A stretch of 10,866 bases of DNA from Bacteroidales bacterium (GTDB lineage Bacteria > Bacteroidota > Bacteroidia > Bacteroidales > VadinHA17), in contig JAUYBT010000254.1 of assembly GCA_030692905.1 (NCBI GenBank), positions 1-10,866 of the forward strand. Reading direction: 5' to 3'. Below are positions 1-7,900 of this stretch, one piece after another; the first letter of the stretch is position 1; each line of letters begins with the position of its first letter. The notes under the pieces are model-generated. The model was given only the letters and a program-made list of their open reading frames with translations. It did no database searches and was not told where the DNA came from. A program made the translations under genes and the position numbers.

Positions 1-887
1 CTGAAGATATAATTGGGAAATACAATGGCACGTCCCGGATTGGGCTGGCTTATAGTCTTGATGGATATCATTTTATTCGACAGGATAAACCGGTTCTTTT
101 CCCCGCTGAAGATAAGTATCTGGAGTATGAATGGGAAGGTGGTTGCGAAGATCCACGTATAGTTGAAGATATTAATGGAACCTATTATATGACCTACACA
201 GCTTATGATGGCGATAAAGCACGTTTATTTATTGCAACATCGGAAGATTTAAGGAATTGGACTAAGTATGGATCAGTATTTCAAAAAGCTGGCAATGAGT
301 ATGTAAATATGTGGTCCAAATCGGGATCTGTTGTTTGTAGTGAGGAAAAAGGAAAACTTATTGCAACAAAAATTAATGGGGAATACTGGATGTACTGGGG
401 AGAGTCAAACATATATATGGCTACCTCAAAAAATCTTATTGATTGGACTCCTTTGCTGGAAAAGGATCCAGATAAGCAGCAAATAGATACTATGAGAAAC
501 TACACGAAGTCATTTCAGATTTTGTTTTCAACCAGAAACGGCAAGTTTGATAGTGAATTAGTAGAACCAGGTCCTCCGGCAATTATGACAAAACAAGGAA
601 TTCTTTTTATTTATAATAGTAAAAACAGTCCATCAAAAGGCGATAAAAATTTGACGGCAGGGACCTATGCTGCCGGGCAAATAATAACTGATAAAAATGA
701 TCCGGCAAAAGTGTTATATAGAATGGATAAATGCTTTATCACTCCCGATCAGCCATTTGAAATAACAAGCCAGGTGAATAATGTTTGTTTTGTTGAGGGA
801 TTAGCTTTTTTCAAAAATAAATGGCTACTATATTATGGCACGGCAGATTCTAAAATAGCGGTTGCAGAATCAGGTAAGAAGAAATAA
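1..887 (+). CDS. GH130 family beta-mannoside hydrolase or phosphorylase, 5'-truncated by window edge
   Basis: The reading frame is open from base 3, so at least 294 codons belong to this gene and its start lies outside the window. GH130 enzymes act on beta-linked mannosides, by phosphorolysis or, in one branch, by hydrolysis of beta-1,2-mannosides. The motif GCEDPRI (bases 141-161) is the family hallmark and contains the probable catalytic Asp. It is followed by YYMTYTAYDG, KSGSVV, an EYWMYWGE segment, VEPGPPA and, near the end, VEGLAFF and YYGTADSKIAVA, all typical of the five-bladed propeller. The segment where phosphorylases usually carry phosphate-binding basic residues reads EYWMYWGE instead. 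This makes me lean toward a phosphate-independent mannosidase, with limited confidence. No signal peptide can be judged because the N-terminus is missing. The gene converges on the - strand operon and is probably not functionally part of it. Confidence 0.88.
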   Translation, partial: EDIIGKYNGTSRIGLAYSLDGYHFIRQDKPVLFPAEDKYLEYEWEGGCEDPRIVEDINGTYYMTYTAYDGDKARLFIATSEDLRNWTKYGSVFQKAGNEYVNMWSKSGSVVCSEEKGKLIATKINGEYWMYWGESNIYMATSKNLIDWTPLLEKDPDKQQIDTMRNYTKSFQILFSTRNGKFDSELVEPGPPAIMTKQGILFIYNSKNSPSKGDKNLTAGTYAAGQIITDKNDPAKVLYRMDKCFITPDQPFEITSQVNNVCFVEGLAFFKNKWLLYYGTADSKIAVAESGKKK

Positions 888-945
888 ACAGTTACTATTT
901 AATTTTTCGGAGGAATTATTTAATCACGGGATGGTTCCGGGATAT
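888..945. other. Convergent intergenic spacer without a recognisable terminator
   Basis: These 58 bases separate the stop codons of two convergent genes, where a bidirectional terminator would be expected. I see no stable GC-rich inverted repeat followed by a T-run on either strand. The visible repeats are direct ones: CGGGAT at 927-932 and 938-943, and AGGAAT at 911 and 948. Termination may be factor-dependent or rely on a weak structure I cannot score by eye. Confidence 0.5.
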
Positions 946-1893
946 TTAGGAATCGCATGTACATTTATCCCGACTAATTATTTTCTGATTCAGGTTCATT
1001 GCTATTAACCGATTGGTTCTCTGATCAATACATTTTCTGCAGCTGGAAAACAGGCCTAAATCCCATACATCGGCAAATACTCGACCTGCATTTAGTCCAA
1101 TACCATATTCCAAAACTATTTCCAGGGAGTGGATATCTGGCGGATTAAAGTCGCCTTTTTCCAATAATATATCCATTGCTCCGTTGCCTGCCCTTACAGG
1201 AATAACCGTACAGCATTCAACACCAGTACTGAAGGCAAAGTCGAGTGACCGTTCCGCCCAATATATTCCTTCGGATTCCGAGAGGAAGGGAGGCCTGAGT
1301 AGAACAAATGCCCTTGACAGGATTCCATATTGTGTAAGATAGCTGACCGAATTCCTGAAATCCTCAAGGGTCATTTGCTTATTGAGTTTCCTGAATATCT
1401 CAGGATGGACAGTTTCCAGTCCAAGTGCAATTTGTAAATCAGGTTTAAGCATGTCCCTGAAAATCAGGCATTTTTCATTGATCAGCCTGGGATGACTTTC
1501 AACGATAACTGTTTCGAAACTATTTAACAATGATGCAATTCTTTTATAGTCTTCTTCAGGGATAGCCCTTCCATCAAAGAAACTTCCACTATTATAGAGT
1601 TTCAGATGTTTAACATCAGGCAAATGATTCAAAGCCCATTCAATCTGGTTTGGGATAGCACCAGCCGGGACAGATTCATCGGTCGTGTTTTTCCACAGAT
1701 CACACATCAGACAACGAAAAGGGCATTCCCGATTCGTCAGAAAAATGATAGCAATATCTTCAATTTCTCCCGAAATGATGCGTTCTTTTTCAACCAGCCA
1801 TGCATAGGGCTTTTGGGGATCAACAGAATTTTTCCTTCCCCGGTTGGACACTATCCACCGGTCATTGAGCACGAGATCAGGATTTTTACTCAT
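946..1893 (-). CDS. Radical SAM protein, Elp3/RaSEA (TIGR01210)-like
   Basis: This 315-residue cytoplasmic protein carries the radical SAM cluster motif CPFRCLMC (Cys57, Cys61, Cys64), which binds the [4Fe-4S] cluster that cleaves S-adenosylmethionine. It is followed by barrel-type motifs: LKLYNSGSFFD (about 97-107), VESHPRLI (130-137) and ALGLET (156-161). Together these resemble the Elp3-like group that includes the archaeal TIGR01210/RaSEA proteins (radical SAM partner in archaeosine synthesis). The bacterial members are, to my knowledge, uncharacterised. The C-terminal tail adds Cys285/Cys288 and Cys311/Cys313, which could hold an auxiliary Fe-S cluster or zinc. There is no Elp3 acetyltransferase domain and no TRAM or B12 domain. 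The start overlaps the upstream asparagine-synthetase-like gene by 8 bases, implying translational coupling and a shared pathway. Substrate and reaction are unknown; the radical SAM assignment itself is firm. Confidence 0.88.
   Translation of the reverse strand: MSKNPDLVLNDRWIVSNRGRKNSVDPQKPYAWLVEKERIISGEIEDIAIIFLTNRECPFRCLMCDLWKNTTDESVPAGAIPNQIEWALNHLPDVKHLKLYNSGSFFDGRAIPEEDYKRIASLLNSFETVIVESHPRLINEKCLIFRDMLKPDLQIALGLETVHPEIFRKLNKQMTLEDFRNSVSYLTQYGILSRAFVLLRPPFLSESEGIYWAERSLDFAFSTGVECCTVIPVRAGNGAMDILLEKGDFNPPDIHSLEIVLEYGIGLNAGRVFADVWDLGLFSSCRKCIDQRTNRLIAMNLNQKIISRDKCTCDS
1886..1893 (-). other. 8-base stop/start gene overlap (asparagine-synthetase-like gene into radical SAM gene)
   Basis: The ATG of the radical SAM gene (complement of 1891-1893) lies upstream of the TAA of the asparagine-synthetase-like gene (complement of 1886-1888), in a different frame. 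Such a short overlap is the usual arrangement for translationally coupled genes whose products are needed together. Confidence 0.8.
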
Positions 1894-3214
1894 ATATTGA
1901 AAGAAACTCCTTCCGGTAAGCTATATCTCTCACAGGAAAATGTCTGCTAAAGGCCTTGGGAGAGGCTGCACCATGCTGAAAGCGTCTTTTCGGGAAAACC
2001 GGCATCTCCATTCCTGTAATGGCCTTAATTCCATGAGAAACTATTTGTCCCTTCAGATCATAAAGCTTCTGATGATCCCAATTAGTCATATCAATATAAG
2101 GAATACCCTCAGAAATTTCGATCACATTGGGCAATGTATAGGGACTAAACACTTCAAAGCCCAGCCAATCTCCAGGAGCATATGTACGCATATATCCTCT
2201 GCTTAATCCTCCGGAATATGTCAATGAATGTTTTATTGATTCTACTCCCCAGCCTTCATGATAAAGCATCATGTTATTGAGGACACTGCGTATTGTCAAC
2301 TCAGGATTTTCTTCAATCGGATAATCTTTTAAGTTTTCATCACCACCATCTCCATCAAATATGTATTTCCAATCGGGATAACGCGACCGGATTCCCTGCA
2401 GAAGTGACAAATTCATTGTTGCTGATTGTATATCAAGAGGTTTATAGTCTTCGACAACTTTTACAGCCTTCTTCCAATCCAATGCTGAATAATCCATTTC
2501 AATGGGTTCCAGAAATAATTCCAGATTCAGTGCTTCCAGAAATTTCCTGGCCTGGATTAAATCAGCCCCGTCTCCGTCAATCGAAAGTGTAAAGGCTTTT
2601 AGTCTGGATGGACTTTCGCCAAGTTCTTTCAGAGCATGATATGTAAGTAAGAAAACCGAACCACTGTCAATTCCGGCAGAAAAAGTAACCCCGACAGGGC
2701 CTGTTTTTGCACGGAACTGCAACCACTTTTTTATTTCCTTGTACAATACCCCGATATAATTTTCACCTATTCGTGCCGGATTATCATGGGAAAATTTGTT
2801 GCGTTCAGGAGTGAAAAACCGATTATAAACAGGATTTGGATCAGGACAACCTAACAGTTCAATTTTTGTAATATAGTGGGCCGGAGCCATCCTTGTATAG
2901 GAGGGATGGAACTGGTCATCAAGGCCTTCCTTTTTAAGATAATCATAGATGGCATCAATACGTTCAGCAATAATCAGGTTGGGACCGGCTGGACGTTTTG
3001 CAATAAAATAACGGATCGGACGACCAATTGATCTTGCCATTCGAATGGTTTTGCCGTCAACAGAAATAAGAGAAAACTGTCCGTCAATCTTGCGAACAGC
3101 TTCAACATCCCCTGATCTGACAATATTAACAGCTTCTTCGTGCGTCATATTATAAATGACATTCTTCTCTGGATTGGTGAGATCCACTACATTACTTACA
3201 TATAGACTATTCAT
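1886..3214 (-). CDS. Asparagine-synthetase-like PP-loop protein with degenerate glutaminase domain
   Basis: The 442-residue protein has an asparagine-synthetase-type C-terminal half: the PP-loop SAGIDSGS (179-186, variant of SGGxDSS) that binds ATP and releases pyrophosphate, the acidic motif FDGDGGDEN (286-294), and a basic tail PKRRFQHG (408-415). The N-terminal 120 residues resemble the back part of the class II glutaminase fold (KIDGQFSLISVDGKTI, about 42-57). However, the protein starts MNSLY, so the essential Cys at position 2 is absent and the domain is short. AsnB enzymes are usually 500-650 residues. It may therefore use free ammonia or another amine, or catalyse intramolecular amide formation as beta-lactam synthetase does. 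It may also adenylate a different carboxylate. It follows the secreted VCBS gene by 29 bases and overlaps the radical SAM gene. Calling it asparagine synthetase proper would be an over-annotation. Confidence 0.85.
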   Translation of the reverse strand: MNSLYVSNVVDLTNPEKNVIYNMTHEEAVNIVRSGDVEAVRKIDGQFSLISVDGKTIRMARSIGRPIRYFIAKRPAGPNLIIAERIDAIYDYLKKEGLDDQFHPSYTRMAPAHYITKIELLGCPDPNPVYNRFFTPERNKFSHDNPARIGENYIGVLYKEIKKWLQFRAKTGPVGVTFSAGIDSGSVFLLTYHALKELGESPSRLKAFTLSIDGDGADLIQARKFLEALNLELFLEPIEMDYSALDWKKAVKVVEDYKPLDIQSATMNLSLLQGIRSRYPDWKYIFDGDGGDENLKDYPIEENPELTIRSVLNNMMLYHEGWGVESIKHSLTYSGGLSRGYMRTYAPGDWLGFEVFSPYTLPNVIEISEGIPYIDMTNWDHQKLYDLKGQIVSHGIKAITGMEMPVFPKRRFQHGAASPKAFSRHFPVRDIAYRKEFLSIYE

Positions 3215-3243
3215 ATTCTTGGTTTTTATACTGTTATCAACTA

Positions 3244-4908
3244 TTATTTTGTTATTATTCCTTTACCCTGTAAAATGGTGAGATAACGATCGGAGGCAAT
3301 GTTCTTATAAACCTCTTTTTCCCTATCTGACCAGGTTATCTCAAGCAGGTCGATCTGCTTTTGCTGGCCCAGTCCGATATGAAGACGGGGATCATTGTTA
3401 GAGAGGTAGCTTGTTGCCCATTGATTGACCAGAACCTGTTTCTTCCCCCCAGCTGTTACAGTTACTTTAGCTCCTATTGCTGAAATAGGCCCGTCTTTCC
3501 CTTTCAGTGTCAATCCCAGCCAATGGTTGGTGTTGCCTCCGTCATTTCTGAGCAATGCGGCAGTTGCCTGCATGTCAACATGAGAAACAATAATATCCAG
3601 GTCACCGTCATTATCAAAATCCCAGATAGCTAAACCCCGGCCGGAGCGTTTGGTTGAAAAATAGGCACCGTGCTCCTGTCCGACATTCTTAAAATGTCCT
3701 TTCCCGTCATTCTCCAGCAACAATGGATATTGCAGAACAAGTTCTTCTGCTGTTCCATTTGCGGCCAATACATCAAGATCACCATCATTATCATAATCAA
3801 ATAGTGCAGCCCCCCAGCTGCCTTTACCGGCCATAGGTCCGGCAATACCACTTGTCTCTGTTATATCCACAAAAACACCATTCCCAACATTGCGGTAAAG
3901 GGCTCCGTATTCAAGATCCGTAACGAGCATATCAATCAATCCATCACCATCAATATCACCGATTGACCCATGCATTGAACCAGTTGGGTTTCCCCTACTG
4001 TTCGCTGCCACACCGCTTGCCACTCCAACTTCCTTAAATACCCCGTCATCATTTCTGAACAGAAAATTCAACTGATGATCATTGGCCTGAAAGATATCCA
4101 GATAGCCATCCTCATCGTAATCAAATACGGTCAATCCCATACATTTTGAGTCAGGAAAATAAAGACCGCTTTTCCGGGTAACATCAACAAATTTTCCGTC
4201 TGGTTGCTGCTCATACAGCATCGACGCCTGACCCTTGTATTCAGAAGGATGAGGCATCATACCTGGTGTCGCAGACGAAACATAAGCCGGGTCAAAGGCC
4301 AGAAAGTTGCCCACCATCGCATCCAGTCTCCCGTCCAGATTATAATCCCAGAATGCAACCCCCACACTCCATTTTGTAAATCCGTTTAATTTATCCGGTC
4401 CCCTGAGTCCCAGGGAATTTGTAATGTCAGTAAAGGTACCGTTGCTATTGTTGCGATAAAAAACATTGGGACCATAATTCAATAAATATAGATCCTGATC
4501 GCCATCCTTGTCATAATCAATTGCACCGGCAGCCATACTCCAGTTGCGATCATCCACCCCGGCAATCTCAGAAACCTCTGAAAAAGTTCCGTTACCGTTG
4601 TTCTTATATAACATGTTGTGTATATTCTTAAACACCTTCCCTTCGGGATCAGAAATGCCTTCAAGATAAGTCCCGTTCATCAAGTAAAGATCCATTAACT
4701 GATCGTTGTTGTAATCAAACACAGTAATCCCCGACCCGCTGCTTTCCAGGATATTCACGTAGGAATAATCACCAATAGTATACTTAAAATCAATTCCGGC
4801 CTGCCTTGTTACATCTTTAAAAATGACGCTATTTTTCTGTGCTGACAACACAACCGGGATACACATCAGAAAAAGCCAATAAAAAAAACCAGAAAACTTC
4901 TCTCTCAT
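3244..4908 (-). CDS. Secreted FG-GAP/VCBS repeat protein with ASPIC/UnbV domain (CRTAC1-type)
   Basis: The 554-residue protein begins with a signal peptide (basic MREK, hydrophobic 8-21, probable cleavage after VLSA at 23), so it should act in the periplasm or outside the cell. Seven DxDxDG-type calcium-binding loops follow at about 65, 131, 188, 263, 318, 371 and 430, for example DYDKDGDQD and DFDNDGDLD. They are interspersed with LYRNNGNGTF-like strands, the pattern of a seven-bladed VCBS/FG-GAP propeller. The first loop (DYNNDQLMD) has lost its Gly. A full ASPIC/UnbV domain closes the protein (about 476-545), including GAKVTV, SYLSNNDPRLHIGLG and LEITWSD. Propellers of this kind bind proteins or glycans; no enzymatic activity is established for the family. 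Its ATG overlaps the stop of the TPR lipoprotein gene as TAATG, so the two are probably made together and may interact. Confidence 0.9.
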   Translation of the reverse strand: MREKFSGFFYWLFLMCIPVVLSAQKNSVIFKDVTRQAGIDFKYTIGDYSYVNILESSGSGITVFDYNNDQLMDLYLMNGTYLEGISDPEGKVFKNIHNMLYKNNGNGTFSEVSEIAGVDDRNWSMAAGAIDYDKDGDQDLYLLNYGPNVFYRNNSNGTFTDITNSLGLRGPDKLNGFTKWSVGVAFWDYNLDGRLDAMVGNFLAFDPAYVSSATPGMMPHPSEYKGQASMLYEQQPDGKFVDVTRKSGLYFPDSKCMGLTVFDYDEDGYLDIFQANDHQLNFLFRNDDGVFKEVGVASGVAANSRGNPTGSMHGSIGDIDGDGLIDMLVTDLEYGALYRNVGNGVFVDITETSGIAGPMAGKGSWGAALFDYDNDGDLDVLAANGTAEELVLQYPLLLENDGKGHFKNVGQEHGAYFSTKRSGRGLAIWDFDNDGDLDIIVSHVDMQATAALLRNDGGNTNHWLGLTLKGKDGPISAIGAKVTVTAGGKKQVLVNQWATSYLSNNDPRLHIGLGQQKQIDLLEITWSDREKEVYKNIASDRYLTILQGKGIITK

Positions 4909-4910
4909 TA
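4906..4910 (-). other. TAATG translational-coupling junction
   Basis: On the - strand the sequence reads TAATG: the TAA stop of the 1188-residue lipoprotein gene shares its last A with the ATG of the secreted VCBS/ASPIC gene. This permits direct ribosome re-initiation and fixes the start codon of the downstream gene. A start here also gives an immediate, well-formed signal peptide. Confidence 0.85.
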
Positions 4911-7900
4911 TGGGTCTCTTTGTTTAATTGCATTACGATAATCCTCTGATGTTACAATTCTTGTATTATATTCCCGAAGGTATTTTTGAAGTTCAGGATT
5001 ATTCGGATAAGTATCCTTCTCAGAGGGAGGATAACTTGTCATTCCATGAAAAGGAAGCGGTAATACAGTATTGCCATGTGCCGTGTTTATATCTCCATCC
5101 TTTACCCAGCCCACACTATGGATAAGAAAATCTCTTCCCCATCCTTTTTTTAATTCCGGTAATCCTTTGGCATCAAACTCAATCGAGGTTTCATCTCCTG
5201 CATTGGAAATAATATATTTGTTATCTGACTCAGTAAGGAGAGGCAATACATTACCATAGCGTGTATAGTTACCTGACAAATCCCGCCATTTCGTATTTTT
5301 ATCAACCTCGGAATAATCAAACCAATGAGGTCCATAACGGCCTCCTTTTCTAAAGCTGCGGGAAAAACCCCTGTAATGCAGGTCAGCAGAAACGGGATTT
5401 ATAACGGTTGAAATGATCGGAGCGCTTGAAAGACAATCAGAAAAGAAGATATAATCCCAGTAAATCTCCATATTTGTCCTGATCCTGATCCTGTGATCCC
5501 CTGAAAGGAATTTACCGGAAAGATCAGCAATTACTGTTTTATCCTTTCCCATCGGAAAGCCCAGCTTATCAATTACCGTCTCCCATTCACCGTCCTTATT
5601 AATAACCTGGATGATGGGCGGAATGACTTTCATATCGTGGGATTGTGAAATGGCTACATTAATACTGGCATCCGTCGGAAAAATCCAGCCATTAAGAAAA
5701 AGGTACAAATTCCCGGTTTTATCCATTTCACCCGGATCAAGAATCAGGTCTTTCATCTCTGTCACTCCCTGATATTTATCAGGTTTGAAATCGGACAGGT
5801 ACCTGTCATCTTTTTCAGCAATATATGGAAGTACATCGTTTCCCTGCGAATCCTTTGCCGAAACGGGGATATGCTTTTCCTTAACCTGGAAAACCCGATA
5901 GCCAGGGAAAGGTGGTGGGGAAAACTGTTCAGCAACGAAAACGTCCACTGAATCGGGATGGTCAACTGCAACCAACTGTATTTTGTCGAAATATATTGTC
6001 TCCCATAGTTCTGATGTCACCTGAATCGAATATACTCCTTTCCTTGGCTTTAATAATTCACCCGGTATTTTTATATAATCATCCGATGCATCAGGAAAAG
6101 CATAGGCAGTGCTACCTCCCATAATACCGAGGGGCATACCGAGTGCACTTCGCCACATGATATCCTTTGTAAATACATATTCGTCACCATTCCATGTATA
6201 GAGAAAAGGACAAGAACCTTTCAGGGTCTGTGCCTCAATAAGCGACTGGTCGGTACCCGGGAAAAATATGTTTTGTGGTACGCCATTTGTCCATGTAATT
6301 CTTATCACATCAGCTTTTGAGCGGTTTCCTAACCCGAAATGAACATTAGGATCGGTCACAACCATGGATTGGTAAAGATCACCCGATCGTATTTCCACTT
6401 TTGCCCCAATTCCAAAATGATTATTTTTGGCACTGCCTGCTCTTAAGCCTACAAGTTTCATCTTTATAAAATGGTTATTGTTCCCGCCATCATTTCGCAA
6501 CAGGAATACTCTACCATTCAAACCGGCAATCACGATATCGAGATCACCGTCCTCATTATAATCAAATACTGCTATCTGTCTGCCGGATTTCACCTCTTCA
6601 GGTAACAAGTCAGAAACATCGGTGAAATTCCCTTTCCCGTCGTTATGATAAAGAAACAGCCCACGTCCGTCTTTTTCTTCTGATTCTCCGGCAATAAAAA
6701 GATCGAGAAATCCATCATTGTCAAAATCTAAAAAGGAGGCATCATAAGCTTTAACATTCTTAAGTGAAAGAAACATTTCCTTTGTATTTTTCTCCCGTTC
6801 AAAACTGCCATTGCTCAGATTCCTGAATAATTCATGACTGCCTCCATTAACTGAAGTAATGAACATGTCCAAATATCCGTCATTATTATAGTCTCCAACC
6901 GTAATTGCACCTGACCCCCCTTCACTTGCTAAACCACTATTCGCGGTTATATCCTTAAAAATGCCCTGTCTTTGATTAGAATACAAAATATTACTGGCAT
7001 TCTCATTCACAACAATAAGATCGATGTCTCCATCTTCATCAAAATCGCCAAAGGCTGCATCGCGACTAATAACATCGCCCCCTGATAAACCCATTTTTGC
7101 GGCCTGCTCCTGAAATGTACCATCCGCATTATTCCTAAACAGCAGGTTTGAATTTGGTTTCGTTTCAAATAAATCAAGATCTCCATCATGATCCAAGTCG
7201 AAGAACAAAGCCATATTTCCTCCGGTTTTGCTACCGATTTCAGCTTTACCTGTAACCTCTTCAAAAGTTCCTTTCCCGGTGTTTCTATATAAAATATCAC
7301 CCCCTTCTCTCACGATATACAGGTCAGGAAACCCGTCGTTGTCATAATCGGCAAATGCAGCCGAGGATTCCTTCCCTGAATGTCTGATGCCGGCGTCATC
7401 TGAAACATCTTTAAACCGCCCCATTTCATTATTGAAAAGGTAATGCTTATAGGATGAAGATACCGGATCATAGCTGCCAACATAAATATCTACATCTCCG
7501 TCACCATCATAATCAACTGCTTCCACATGTGTGGAATTTCTGAATTCAGTATTTTCGCCTTCCCCTAAGGCCGTAACAATATCCAAACCAGCTGATGATG
7601 TAACATCGGTGTATTTAATCACATCCAGCAGAGATTCATTTTCAATGATCTGGGATGAAGATTGCTGGTCAAAAGTAATCAGCGGAAAACCGATCAGGGA
7701 CCCCCCCGGACCTTTCAACTCCATAATACCTGCCTGATATGGAGAGGTAACCTTTAGATAATTATGGAAAATAGTAAAATGCATAATCGCATTTTCCTTA
7801 TCCGGTTTTTTCAGGGATGAAAGTGTTTTATCATAATAATCAATTGCTTCCTTCGGAAATTCGGGAAATTGTTTTTGGATTATTTCCAATTGTTCCAATG

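Noticed and set aside
888..945. Possible bidirectional terminator between the convergent genes
   Set aside because: The repeats there (CGGGAT, AGGAAT) are direct, not inverted, and no hairpin with a T-tract was found.
1606..2592. Three + strand open frames (about 60-115 codons) opposite the AsnB-like and radical SAM genes
   Set aside because: They lie antisense to genes with clear motifs, have no recognisable domains and look like shadow frames.
1886..3214. Annotation as asparagine synthetase B
   Set aside because: The glutaminase Cys is missing and the protein is about 100 or more residues short, so the reaction cannot be assumed.
3603..7520. Recurring DNA motif resembling TCATTATCATAATCAAA across both VCBS genes, like a dispersed repeat
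   Set aside because: It encodes the repeated calcium loop (DYDNDG and variants) on the - strand; the spacing follows the protein repeat, so it is not an independent DNA element.
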